Source: Clostridium sp. KNHs205
GTDB lineage: Bacteria > Bacillota > Clostridia > Lachnospirales > Lachnospiraceae
NCBI RefSeq assembly: GCF_000702945.1
Contig: NZ_JNLE01000003.1
Coordinates: forward strand, 3,333,501-3,397,500
Direction of reading: 5' to 3'
DNA: 64,000 nucleotides
The notes beneath the pieces were generated by a model. The model was not told the origin of the DNA, did no database searches, and saw only the letters and a program-made list of their open reading frames with translations. Shown one piece after another: positions 45,896-54,523 of this stretch; position 1 is the stretch's first letter; each line of letters opens with the position of its first letter. Made by a program: the position numbers and the translations under genes.

Positions 45896-48034
45896 ATGAC
45901 AGTCAAAATTGCTTTAGCAGGTAATCCCAACTGTGGTAAAACTACCATGTTCAATGATTTGACAGGTAGTTCACAGTATGTCGGAAACTGGCCGGGCGTA
46001 ACGGTAGAAAAAAAGGAAGGTACTCTAAGAGGACAGAAAGATGTTGTTATCCAGGACTTACCTGGTATTTATTCCCTATCTCCATACACTCTTGAAGAAG
46101 TTGTTTCCAGAAACTATCTTATTAATGATAAGCCGGATGCCATAATTAATATAATTGATGCATCTAACATAGAACGTAACCTTTATCTAAGCACACAGCT
46201 ACTTGAGATTGGTATTCCGGTTGTAATGGCTCTTAATATGATCGATGTTGTCCGTAAGAACGGAGATACCATTGACCTTAAGAAACTGGAAGAAATGTTA
46301 GGCTGTACTGTTGTTGAGACTTCTGCCCTGAAAGGAATCGGGTCCAAAGAGGTTGCTCAGAAAGCAGTAGAGCTTGCAAAAGCAAAGGCAGCTGCAACAC
46401 CAAAGCACAGTTTTTCAAAAGAGGTAGAGGATGCACTTGCTAAGATAGAAGAAATTATTAAAGGAAAAGTGGATAGTACCAATGAACGCTGGCTTGCTGT
46501 CAAACTTTTTGAACAGGATGAGAAAGTATTAGAATCCTTAGCTTTAGATGACCGTACCTTAAAAGCTGTTATGGAAATTGTACAGGATTGCGAGAACAAG
46601 CTTAAAGATGACGGTGAAAGTATCATAACCAATGAACGCTATTCCTACATAGGTAAAGTTGTTAAACAAGCAGTTCATAAAAAGAATACCTCAAAAAAGA
46701 GTGCAACTGATAAAATAGATGAAATTGTGACCAATAGATGGCTTGCACTTCCTATTTTTGCAGTTGTTATGTTTTTAGTATATTTTATTTCTATTAATAC
46801 AATCGGCGGTATGGCAACAGATTGGGTAAATGACACCTTGTTCGGTGATTGGATACCTACAGCTATCAATAATCTTCTTGAGACTCTTGGTACTGCTGAT
46901 TGGCTGAATTCCCTGATCCTAGATGGTATTGTTGCCGGTGTTGGTGCTGTCCTTGGTTTCCTGCCTCAGATGATGGTTTTATTCCTGTGTCTGGCATTCT
47001 TAGAAGACTGCGGATATATGTCAAGAATTGCCTTCATAATGGATCGTATATTCCGTAAATTCGGTTTATCCGGTAAATCTTTCATACCTATGCTTATTGG
47101 TACAGGTTGTGGTGTTCCCGGTATTATGGCTACACGTACTATTGAAAATGAACATGACCGCAGAATGACAATTATTACTACAACATTTATCCCCTGCAGT
47201 GCCAAGCTTCCGATTATAGCACTTATTGCAGGTGCATTATTCCCTGAATCCTCCTGGGTTGCTCCTTCTGCCTATTTCGTAGGAATGGCTGCTATTGTTT
47301 TTTCCGGTATTGTATTAAAGAAAACCAGAATATTTTCAGGAGATCCGGCACCTTTTATTATGGAACTTCCTGCATACCATCTTCCTGGTATTAAAGGTAT
47401 ATTAATTCATGTTTGGGATAGAACCAAGCATTTCGTTAAAAAAGCTACTACAGTAATTCTGCTGGCTACTGTTTTAGTTTGGTTCTTAAGTACTTTCAAC
47501 TGGAAGTTCCAGATGGTTGATATTGAAGATTCCATTCTTGCAGGTATCGGAAGGGTAATTGCTCCTATTTTCATTCCGCTTGGATGGGGTGAATGGAAAG
47601 CAGCAGTTGCATCTGTAACAGGACTTATTGCAAAAGAAAATGTTGTTGGTACTTTTGGTATTTTATACGGTTTTGCAGAAGTTGCTGAAGATGGCGGAGA
47701 GTTCTGGAAGAATATGCAGAGTGAATTTACACAGTTATCTGCATACAGCTTTTTAATATTCAATCTCTTATGTGCACCTTGTTTTGCAGCAATTGGAGCT
47801 AACCGAAGCGAGATGGGTTCAAACAGATGGACATTATTTGCTGTAGGCTATCAGACAGTTCTTGCATATATTGTATCAACTATAGTGTTCCAGATCGGAA
47901 ATTTCGTTTCCGGAAATGGTTTTAATATTGGAACCGCTGTTGGATTACTTTTAGCTATTATATTAATTTATTTACTGGTTCGCAAACCCTCTGTAAGTAA
48001 AGACAAGAAGGCAAAGAAAACAGTAAATGCATAA
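45896..48034 (+). CDS. feoB: FeoB, ferrous iron transport protein
   Basis: FeoB imports Fe2+. The 712-residue product has an N-terminal G domain (G1 GNPNCGKTT, G3 DLPGIYSLSP, G4 NMID), a helical GDI-like segment with a low-complexity Ala/Lys/Glu region, then a polytopic membrane domain with the two Gate motifs (including MIGTGCGVPGIMATRTIEN). The start ATG at 45896 lies 8 nt after GGGAGGAA; a TTG at 45890 is too close. Transcription is likely iron-repressed, given the sites upstream of feoA. Confidence 0.97.
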   Translation: MTVKIALAGNPNCGKTTMFNDLTGSSQYVGNWPGVTVEKKEGTLRGQKDVVIQDLPGIYSLSPYTLEEVVSRNYLINDKPDAIINIIDASNIERNLYLSTQLLEIGIPVVMALNMIDVVRKNGDTIDLKKLEEMLGCTVVETSALKGIGSKEVAQKAVELAKAKAAATPKHSFSKEVEDALAKIEEIIKGKVDSTNERWLAVKLFEQDEKVLESLALDDRTLKAVMEIVQDCENKLKDDGESIITNERYSYIGKVVKQAVHKKNTSKKSATDKIDEIVTNRWLALPIFAVVMFLVYFISINTIGGMATDWVNDTLFGDWIPTAINNLLETLGTADWLNSLILDGIVAGVGAVLGFLPQMMVLFLCLAFLEDCGYMSRIAFIMDRIFRKFGLSGKSFIPMLIGTGCGVPGIMATRTIENEHDRRMTIITTTFIPCSAKLPIIALIAGALFPESSWVAPSAYFVGMAAIVFSGIVLKKTRIFSGDPAPFIMELPAYHLPGIKGILIHVWDRTKHFVKKATTVILLATVLVWFLSTFNWKFQMVDIEDSILAGIGRVIAPIFIPLGWGEWKAAVASVTGLIAKENVVGTFGILYGFAEVAEDGGEFWKNMQSEFTQLSAYSFLIFNLLCAPCFAAIGANRSEMGSNRWTLFAVGYQTVLAYIVSTIVFQIGNFVSGNGFNIGTAVGLLLAIILIYLLVRKPSVSKDKKAKKTVNA

Positions 48035-48107
48035 AAATATTTTCCTACACTGTTAATTTTGTTTATATAGGATAAACAATAACTGTTTATCCGGAAAAGA
48101 GGTTCAT

Positions 48108-48263
48108 ATGGGAACTATAATTGCAAACATCGTAGTTGGAGCTATTGTTTTTGGCGGCATTGGATTTGCCGGGTTTAAAACACTGAAATCCAAAAAAGAA
48201 GGTGCTGGCTGCGGATGCGGCTGTTCCGGCTGCAGTAAAGCAACTGATTCTTGCAATAAATAA
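48108..48263 (+). CDS. FeoB-associated Cys-rich membrane protein
   Basis: This 51-residue protein has one membrane helix (IIANIVVGAIVFGGIGFAGF) followed by a basic stretch and the Cys-rich tail GCGCGCSGCSKATDSC. It matches the FeoB-associated Cys-rich family that follows feoB in Firmicutes. The ATG at 48108 is preceded by an AAAGAGG SD. A metal-chaperone or sensor role is plausible, not proven. Confidence 0.9.
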   Translation: MGTIIANIVVGAIVFGGIGFAGFKTLKSKKEGAGCGCGCSGCSKATDSCNK

Positions 48264-48303
48264 GGTATCAACTGAAACAATAGACGTAGGAATATTGGCA
48301 ATA

Positions 48304-48340
48304 GGCCTTTTATCAAGCAAGCGCAGATAAAAGGCCCTTT
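48304..48340 (+). terminator. Terminator-like hairpin
   Basis: GGCCTTTTATC (48304-48314) pairs perfectly with GATAAAAGGCC (48326-48336), with a short T-run. It may separate the feo genes from the Fur-like gene or attenuate its expression. Confidence 0.65.
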
Positions 48341-48373
48341 GCTCTAAACCACTTGTAAAGGGGGATATCAGTC

Positions 48374-48910
48374 ATGAATGCAGCAATCGAATCAGAAACT
48401 ATCTTAGCCAAGATTCATAAAAGAGAAATTATTATAAACGAATTGAGAAAAAAGAAATTTCGTATTACAGAACAGAGAAGATTATTAATTGATGTAATTT
48501 TGGAGGATGAATGCTCCAGTTGTAAAGAGATTTATTATAAAGCAGTAAAAAAGGATTCTACAGTAGGTATTGCAACGGTTTACCGTATGGTTAAAACCCT
48601 CGAAGATCTGGGTGTTATAAACAGAAAGAACTTATATCAAATTGACTATAAAAATCTGAACTTAAAAGAAGAACAGACACTTTATATAGATGAAAACAAC
48701 AATAAAACCCTAAAAGTACAAAAAGGGTTATGGTTTACAGAACTGCAGAAAATGTTAGCAGCTCAAGGCGTTGAGGATGTTGAAAATATAACAGTATTGA
48801 TCAAAAGCCAGAATGATGAAAGTGATTACTGTGAAGAGGAAGTATACAGCAGCTGCAGTTGTCCCAACACAGCTTGTAAATATCATTGTAATAAGCGAAA
48901 TATTTCTTAA
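48374..48910 (+). CDS. Atypical Fur-family regulator
   Basis: The N-terminal ~90 residues form a Fur-type winged helix (RKKKFRITEQRRLLIDVILED, SCKEIYYKAVKKDSTVGIATVYRMVKTLEDLGVINR). The canonical Fur metal site (HHHH-type region before C-x-x-C) is absent: after residue 95 comes NLNLKEEQTLYIDENNNKTL. At the C-terminus there is a cysteine-rich cluster (CEEEVYSSCSCPNTACKYHC). It is 178 residues and lies at the end of the feo operon, so it could control feo, but its metal chemistry is not that of ordinary Fur. Confidence 0.82.
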   Translation: MNAAIESETILAKIHKREIIINELRKKKFRITEQRRLLIDVILEDECSSCKEIYYKAVKKDSTVGIATVYRMVKTLEDLGVINRKNLYQIDYKNLNLKEEQTLYIDENNNKTLKVQKGLWFTELQKMLAAQGVEDVENITVLIKSQNDESDYCEEEVYSSCSCPNTACKYHCNKRNIS

Positions 48911-49218
48911 TTTCAGCATTAAAGTAGCTTTTATCCTTGCTGTGGAAGTTAAATTGTAAGGTAACTCTTAAGAAGATGCGACAATAATTTAACAAAGGAT
49001 ACATAGAGATAAAGATAATCAGGATATAGATAATAAGAATAAAAAATTAAGCTGTTTAATGAGCTTTCTGCAACTATGATATGACAACTAAGTCATATCT
49101 ATTAGCTGTCAGGAAGAATATTAGACAGCTTTTTTGTAGTATAAAACATTATCACTGATAAAAATTAATAAAAATTATTCAGGTTATAAAACTTGAGAAA
49201 AAATAAACTTAAATACTA
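48911..49218. other. Intergenic region between Fur-like gene and GntR operon
   Basis: It holds the branched terminator at 49049-49135. Beyond that, AT-rich sequence without ORF leads into the promoter at 49219. Confidence 0.4.
49049..49135 (+). terminator. Branched terminator
   Basis: AAGCTGTTTAAT (49049-49060) pairs with ATTAGACAGCTT (49120-49131), with an inner GATATGAC/GTCATATC hairpin, followed by T-run. Confidence 0.7.
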
Positions 49219-49264
49219 TTGACAGAAATATAATACTAGTGTACTATAAAGATAGTTCACTAGT
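49219..49264 (+). promoter_or_regulatory. Promoter with YtrA-type operator
   Basis: TTGACA (49219-49224) and TACTAT (49242-49247) are spaced by 17 bp. Over the -10 lies an inverted repeat ACTAGTGTACTA (49235-49246) / TAGTTCACTAGT (49253-49264), with 11 of 12 bases symmetric. This is well placed for repression by the GntR protein encoded next. Confidence 0.8.
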
Positions 49265-49346
49265 AACACAAATTATTAAGAGGGCGGGTGCTATCATTTA
49301 TTTATAATGGAATCAACATTATTATGGTTGAAGAAAAGAGGTAAAT

Positions 49347-49703
49347 ATGGAATTTGATAATAATATCCCAATATATATTCAGGTTATTCAGGATATTAAG
49401 AAAGACATCGTTACAGGAGTACTTAAACCTGGTGATAAATTGCAATCAGGCAGAGATATGGCATTAAAGTATAAGATAAACCCTAATACAGCCAGTCGTA
49501 TTTACCGCGAACTGGAGCTACAGGAAATCTGCTTTACAAAGAGAGGACTTGGTACCTTTGTAACAGAGGAGAAGGAGAAAATTATAAGCATCAGGAAAGA
49601 TATGGCGAATGAATTATTGGAACAGTTCATCAGCGGAATGAAGATATTGGGAATTCAGAAACAGGAAATAATGAGTCTCTTGGATGAACGGTATACCAAC
49701 TAA
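49347..49703 (+). CDS. GntR-family regulator, YtrA subfamily
   Basis: This 118-residue repressor has the GntR winged helix (PIYIQVIQDIKKDIVTGVLKPGDKL, then YKINPNTASRIYRELELQEICFTKRGLGTFV) and only a short C-terminal helix for dimerisation, which marks the YtrA subfamily. These regulators control adjacent ABC transporter genes, often in response to cell-wall-active antibiotics. The inverted repeat over its own promoter is the likely operator. Confidence 0.93.
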   Translation: MEFDNNIPIYIQVIQDIKKDIVTGVLKPGDKLQSGRDMALKYKINPNTASRIYRELELQEICFTKRGLGTFVTEEKEKIISIRKDMANELLEQFISGMKILGIQKQEIMSLLDERYTN

Positions 49704-49781
49704 TATGAAATAAAAGATACCACGGGCTTTAATACAAGGAATAAGTTATTTAATCTTAATGAAATAATAGGAGGAATTCAT

Positions 49782-50471
49782 ATGTTTTTGCAATGCAGTA
49801 ATTTAAGAAAGAAATACATGTCAAAGGTCGCAGTAGATAATTTAAATCTTGATATAGAGAGAGGTAAGATATACGCACTTCTAGGACCTAATGGCAGCGG
49901 AAAAACCACATTTATGAAAATGGCAGCCGGTCTTGTAAAACCCACCAGCGGAAGTATCACCTTTATGGGGAATCCAATCGGAGTAGAATCAAAAAAGAAG
50001 GTAGCATATATGTCAACTGAACCATTTTTCTATAATTATATGACCATAGATGATGTAGGTAAATACTATCAGGATTTCTTTGAAGACTTTGATATGAAGA
50101 GGTATGAGGAGCTACTGGTTAGAATGGATTTAAATAAGAAGGACCATGCAAAGTCACTATCCTCCGGTCTGGCAGCCAAGTTAAAGCTTGCCGCAACTCT
50201 TGCCCGTAAATCAGACCTTTATATGCTGGATGAACCGCTTAACGGTATTGATATTATATCAAGGGAAAAGATTATGACAACAATACTGGAAGCTATGAGT
50301 GATAACAATACCATTCTAATCTCGACACATCTGGTTGATGAGTTAGAATCTGTTGTAGATAATGCAGTCTTTATAAAGAATGGAACGGTAGTCCTGGAAG
50401 GCGATGCAGAGGAGTTAAGGGAGACACATAAGAAGTCTATCGTAGAATTATACAAAGAGATTTACGCTTAA
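49782..50471 (+). CDS. ABC transporter ATP-binding protein (YtrB-like)
   Basis: The 229-residue ATPase has Walker A GPNGSGKTT, signature-like LSSGLAAKLKLAATLA and Walker B LYMLDEPLNGIDI. The signature reads SSGLA rather than SGGQ, a common variation in this subfamily. It lies 78 nt after the GntR gene and before the permease, so the three form one operon. Confidence 0.92.
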   Translation: MFLQCSNLRKKYMSKVAVDNLNLDIERGKIYALLGPNGSGKTTFMKMAAGLVKPTSGSITFMGNPIGVESKKKVAYMSTEPFFYNYMTIDDVGKYYQDFFEDFDMKRYEELLVRMDLNKKDHAKSLSSGLAAKLKLAATLARKSDLYMLDEPLNGIDIISREKIMTTILEAMSDNNTILISTHLVDELESVVDNAVFIKNGTVVLEGDAEELRETHKKSIVELYKEIYA

Positions 50472-50564
50472 TTAAGTGTTAAAGAAAGAAAATGCAGTAC
50501 TTAAATATAGATAGCCATAGAATTGGCATATAAAGCGTATAGGTACGCAAGGATGGAGGAAATT

Positions 50565-51317
50565 ATGTTAAAGTTAATGAAATATGAATTGAGAAAGCAG
50601 GCATTTTCCAAGATAATAATTTTAGCAATAGCATTACTTGGTGAAATCATGTTTTTTACAGGATTTTTTATGGATAAAGGTGAAACTATAGGACTCGCTC
50701 TTGGATTACTTAGTATGTTTACAATAGGAGCTTTATTTTTTATAGCTTTTGAGTCTATTATGACCTTTCAGAGCGATCTTAAGCAAAAACACAGTTACAT
50801 GCTCTTTCTTACACCCAATACCACTTATTCGATTATTGGTGCAAAGGTGGTAAGTTCGGCTCTGCAAATAATGTTATCCGGTCTCGCCTTCGCCTTATTG
50901 TTTCTAATAGATGGTGTAGTCTTACTGGGAAAATATTCATCTTTAAATGAAATCAATAGAGCGTTCAAGGAATTTGTTAATTTGCAGTTTAATATTCATC
51001 TGGATTATAAATATTTGATTCTGGTTATTTTAGTGGTCCTGATTACATGGATAACAATAATTACACTTTCTTATCTTTCCATTACTTTGAGCAGTACCTT
51101 CCTGGCAGATAAGAAAGGAAAAAGCTTAATTAGTTTTGCAATCTTTTTCATAATGATTATTGCCATAGGTAAGTTTGAAGACTTTTTAATGTATGCTTTA
51201 GGTATCAATTCAAATAACGAAACTTTTTTGGTGGCAGGAATACTGTTTCATGCAGTTGTAACAATCATTGCCTATATCACAACAGCATGGATGTTAGATA
51301 AGAAAGTCAGTGTATAA
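50565..51317 (+). CDS. ABC-2-type transporter permease
   Basis: The 250-residue protein has about six hydrophobic segments (for example IIILAIALLGEIMFFTGFFM near the N-terminus and ILFHAVVTIIAYITTAWML at the end). It lacks a large extracellular domain. The ATG at 50565 lies 4 nt after GGAGGA; the upstream ATG at 50523 has no SD. As the partner of the preceding ATPase it would form a small exporter of unknown substrate. Confidence 0.8.
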   Translation: MLKLMKYELRKQAFSKIIILAIALLGEIMFFTGFFMDKGETIGLALGLLSMFTIGALFFIAFESIMTFQSDLKQKHSYMLFLTPNTTYSIIGAKVVSSALQIMLSGLAFALLFLIDGVVLLGKYSSLNEINRAFKEFVNLQFNIHLDYKYLILVILVVLITWITIITLSYLSITLSSTFLADKKGKSLISFAIFFIMIIAIGKFEDFLMYALGINSNNETFLVAGILFHAVVTIIAYITTAWMLDKKVSV

Positions 51318-51462
51318 TTTCTTTACTATTCAGGCAGTAGAGCAGGCATAACTGTGACACTGCCTGAAAAGCCGCATGAATATATGGAAGTATAAATATA
51401 ATGATTTATGGCTGAGAACTATCTGCAGGCGGATAGTAAGCTACGGGAGTTTGGGAGGTATA

Positions 51463-52020
51463 ATGTTTAAGAACTTGGAAACGGATAGACTGCTTTTAAG
51501 AAACGTAGAAACGGAAGACAGGGATTTTATATTCCATCAATTTTCAAATGATATAGTTAATAGATACCTGTTTGATGCAGAGCCTTTGACAAAGCCTGAG
51601 CAGGCTGATGAAATCATAGATTTCTATATCCACCCTGAACCGCGATTACAGCATCGCTGGATTATAATCCGTACAACTGATAACTCAAAAATGGGAACCT
51701 GCGGATTTCATTGCTGGAATAAGAATGCAGGAATAATCGATATTGGATATGATCTGAGAGAAGAGTACTGGGGAAAGGGTTATATGCAAGAAGCCTTAAA
51801 AGAAATAATTGCATATGCTGATGAAATTATGAGAGTTAAAGAAATACGTGCTATAATTTCCGTTGATAATACGAAAGCTATACGGCTGGCAGAAAGTTTG
51901 GGCTTTAAGGTAACAGGCTCTGAGTATATATTATTTCGTAACGAGAAGTATCTTCACAATATTTACAGTCTGTATCTAACTGAAGGTAATAAAAAAAGCC
52001 TAATGAAGGCTTTCAGATAG
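51463..52020 (+). CDS. GNAT-family acetyltransferase (RimJ/RimL-like)
   Basis: The 185-residue product has the RimJ/RimL-type pattern: LETDRLLLRNVETEDRDFIF at the N-terminus, a motif A YDLREEYWGKGYMQEALKE, and IISVDNTKAIRLAESLGFKV near the C-terminus. The ATG at 51463 follows GGGAGG; the longer reading has no SD. The acceptor (ribosomal protein or small molecule) is unknown. Confidence 0.88.
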   Translation: MFKNLETDRLLLRNVETEDRDFIFHQFSNDIVNRYLFDAEPLTKPEQADEIIDFYIHPEPRLQHRWIIIRTTDNSKMGTCGFHCWNKNAGIIDIGYDLREEYWGKGYMQEALKEIIAYADEIMRVKEIRAIISVDNTKAIRLAESLGFKVTGSEYILFRNEKYLHNIYSLYLTEGNKKSLMKAFR

Positions 52021-52059
52021 AAAATACCAGATACAAAAAAGATAGAATAGTATATAAAA

Positions 52060-52085
52060 ATGCGCCTGTATACAGGGCGCATTTT
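52060..52085. terminator. Bidirectional terminator
   Basis: ATGCGCC and GGCGCAT flank a self-complementary TGTATACA, with T-runs on both strands. It serves the GNAT gene and the leftward gene that ends at 52091. Confidence 0.8.
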
Positions 52086-52090
52086 ACTTG

Positions 52091-52405
52091 CTATGCAAGA
52101 GCTGTTTCAACAACAGTTAACTTACTGATTTCTTCTCTTATGAGTTCGGCAATAGCATGAGCATAATCCTTAACTTCCAATTGTTTTCTCTTTATATCAA
52201 AATAAATGATTTCAAATGGAACACTACCTAATAGTTCACCCTCTATTAATAAAAGAACTTCTCTGTTTTTATAATCAAGAGTAACGGGCTTATCAACGGA
52301 AGTGAAGGGAATATCACCGATACATAACCTAAAAATAGTTTCCTTAATATGCTCGAATTCATTATTATGATGCTCGGATGCGCCACTAATATGAGTAAAA
52401 TTCAT
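52091..52405 (-). CDS. Hypothetical protein, 104 residues
   Basis: The ATG at 52405 is preceded by GAAAGGGTG; an upstream ATG at 52435 has no SD. The product is soluble and acidic with mixed alpha/beta character (FTHISGASEHHNNEFEHIK, TLDYKNREVLLLIEGELLGS). I recognise no family. It is transcribed alone and leftward, ending in the bidirectional terminator. Confidence 0.6.
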   Translation of the reverse strand: MNFTHISGASEHHNNEFEHIKETIFRLCIGDIPFTSVDKPVTLDYKNREVLLLIEGELLGSVPFEIIYFDIKRKQLEVKDYAHAIAELIREEISKLTVVETALA

Positions 52406-52794
52406 TTTATTCACCCTTTCTTCTTTTTTCTTCATAATATACTATGCTTTTGAAGATAATGCAATAGATTTATAAAAATTTTGTAAATTTTGATAAACAA
52501 ACCATGAAATATAATGTTCTTATGAATATAATGTCATTAATTGAACTAAGTTTTTATTGGATGCTTGTGCGTATTTGCAGAACATTTGTTTGAAAGTACT
52601 GAATGATTGATTAATTGGTTTATACCAATAAGAGATTTATCTCCATTGGGATTGACAAAACTCATTAGTAAAAGTATGATAAATCTCGTATGTTGTCAGT
52701 TAGTCATAACAAAGATAACATAGTAGGATTATTTATACTTAGACTATTATTTGAATGCGTAAGAATATATTTTGATAGAAGAAAAGAGGTTACA
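52406..52794. other. Divergent intergenic region
   Basis: The 389-bp AT-rich region should contain promoters for the leftward hypothetical gene and the rightward cysteine desulfurase. No clear ORF, operator or riboswitch was recognised. Confidence 0.35.
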
Positions 52795-53907
52795 ATGATA
52801 TATTTAGATTATGCAGCCCATACCCCCCTTGATGCAGAAGTTTTGAAAGCATTTGGGGATGCAGCACTTCAGTATCCGGGGAATCCCAACTCACCCCATG
52901 CACTTGGTCTTGAGGCAAAGAAGAGAATGGAGGAAGCTACAGCTCATATTGCCAGTATGCTGTCTGCTAGACCGGAAGAATTAATATATACCTCAGGGGC
53001 CAGTGAATCCAATAATCATGCGATTAAAGGTGTTGCAAAAAGTTATCAGAGATATGGTAAACATATCATAACTTCCTTTTTAGAGCATGCCTCCGTAACA
53101 GGACCGGCAGCAGCGCTACAAAATGAAGGCTTTGAAATAGATTTTGTTAATGTCACCAAAACCGGTGAAATTGATTTAGAGCATCTAAGAGAACTTTTAA
53201 GAGAGGATACCATCTTAGTATCATTGGCTATTGTAGACAGTGAGATAGGTGTTATTCAGCCTATTGATAAGATATATGAAATAGTCAAGCAAAAACCACA
53301 CTGTTTCCTTCATGTTGATGCAACCCAGGCAGTGGGGAAAATTCCGGTAGCTTTTGAGCACATGGATTTGCTTACCTGTTCCGGTCATAAAATCTACGGA
53401 TTGACAGGGATTGGATTATTACTCAAAAAAGAGAATGTGATGCTGGAGCCACTGATACATGGTGGATTAAGTACTACGAGCTTTCGAAGCGGAACACCGG
53501 CTCTTGCTCTGGCAGTTTCTTTAGAAAAGGCAATAGAATTAACTACAGGAAACATTGACCAATACAGAGACAGTGTTGTATATCTGAATAGAAAACTCCG
53601 TAAGGCCTTTGAAGGTAATAAGAACATTGTTATTAACACTCCTGAGAATAGTTCCCCCTATATATTAAATATCAGTATGAAAAACATAAACACCAATATG
53701 CTTCAGTCAGCACTTAATGAAAAGGATATCTTCGTTGCGACCAAATCAGCCTGCTGTGCTGTTAATACCGTATCCAAACCCGTGTATGCCATGACAAAGG
53801 ACAAGAAGCTCTCCCTTGCCACTCTGCGTGTCAGTTTAAGCCATTTGACAACAGAGGAGGAGATTGATACATTCCTTGAGGTGTTTGAAGCTGCATTAAA
53901 AAATTAG
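52795..53907 (+). CDS. Class I (NifS/IscS-like) cysteine desulfurase
   Basis: The 370-residue PLP enzyme has the PLP Lys199 in TCSGHKIYG and the catalytic cysteine in a loop ATKSACCAVNT (Cys320 or Cys321). The N-terminal LDYAAHTPLD and YTSGASESNNHAIKG motifs fit the class I family, although the usual DNAATT reads DYAAHT. It is distinct from SufS (class II). The next gene in the same direction encodes a PP-loop thiolation-type ATPase, suggesting a sulfur-transfer pair for tRNA modification. The ATG at 52795 follows AAGAGG. Confidence 0.9.
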   Translation: MIYLDYAAHTPLDAEVLKAFGDAALQYPGNPNSPHALGLEAKKRMEEATAHIASMLSARPEELIYTSGASESNNHAIKGVAKSYQRYGKHIITSFLEHASVTGPAAALQNEGFEIDFVNVTKTGEIDLEHLRELLREDTILVSLAIVDSEIGVIQPIDKIYEIVKQKPHCFLHVDATQAVGKIPVAFEHMDLLTCSGHKIYGLTGIGLLLKKENVMLEPLIHGGLSTTSFRSGTPALALAVSLEKAIELTTGNIDQYRDSVVYLNRKLRKAFEGNKNIVINTPENSSPYILNISMKNINTNMLQSALNEKDIFVATKSACCAVNTVSKPVYAMTKDKKLSLATLRVSLSHLTTEEEIDTFLEVFEAALKN

Positions 53908-53972
53908 GATAACTACCAGCAATGAAGTTAATAAATAAGAAACAACAAATAATAAGAAACAGCAATAAATAA

Positions 53973-54270
53973 CTGGAGAGTCAAAAGTTCTCTTTTCTCA
54001 TCATACGGACGGAAAATTGCAAAAAAACAGAAGCACTCATGCTTCATTCCAAGGTATAAGAATTCCTAATTTTCTGAATATTTTATGCTGGACATCTTAT
54101 CAAACAGATAACTCGCTTCACTCAAACAATCTGTTTGATAAGATAGCACAAAATATTCAGAAAAAGGACTTCTAATACCTTTCCATAGGCGTATTCGTTC
54201 TTCTGTTTTTTTGCAATTTTCCTGAAATAGTATGAAACAGAAAAGTCAACCAGAACTTTTGACTCTCCAG
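53973..54270. repeat. Palindromic repeat, copy 2 (intact)
   Basis: The element is an imperfect palindrome of 298 bp. The outermost arms CTGGAGAGTCAAAAGTTCT and AGAACTTTTGACTCTCCAG are perfect, the inner core 54011-54222 corresponds to copy 1, and the apical loop is near 54110-54130. Direct repeats TAAATAA flank it (53966-53972 and 54271-54277), compatible with a target duplication, though the surroundings are themselves TAAATAA-like. The target sequence used by the IS1111-type element in copy 1 is intact at 54166-54179. Confidence 0.85.
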
Positions 54271-54280
54271 TAAATAAGAT

Positions 54281-54443
54281 ACACAAAAATAAAAGACACA
54301 AAAATAGGAGACAACAAAAATAGGAGACAACAAAAATGGGAGACAACAAAAATAAGGGGCAACAAAAATAAGAGGCAACAAAAGCAAGAGGCAAAAAAAT
54401 AAGAGACAACAAAAAAGAAGAATCAATAACAACAAAAGAGGCA
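54281..54443. repeat. A-rich tandem repeat of about 16 bp
   Basis: Degenerate copies of ACAAAAATAGGAGACA follow each other about every 16 bp, drifting to ACAAAAATAAGAGGCA. Related sequence (AATAAGAAACAACAAATA) lies left of the palindrome at 53931-53972, so the palindrome appears to sit within the array. Confidence 0.75.
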
Positions 54444-54523
54444 ATTAATAAGAGTTTAAAATATAGGTACTGAAGAATTGGACCTAATGAATAGAGTAAA
54501 TGGCAAGTTAGAAAAGAGGAATA

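Larger units (their letters stand above)
53908..54523. other. Intergenic region with palindrome and tandem repeats
   Basis: The 616-bp gap between the desulfurase and PP-loop genes contains only the palindromic repeat (53973-54270) and an A-rich tandem repeat on both sides of it. ORFs that cross it are artefacts of low-complexity sequence. Confidence 0.7.

Noticed and set aside
54281..54443. CRISPR-like array
   Set aside because: The repeats are short, contiguous and degenerate, without unique spacers or cas genes.
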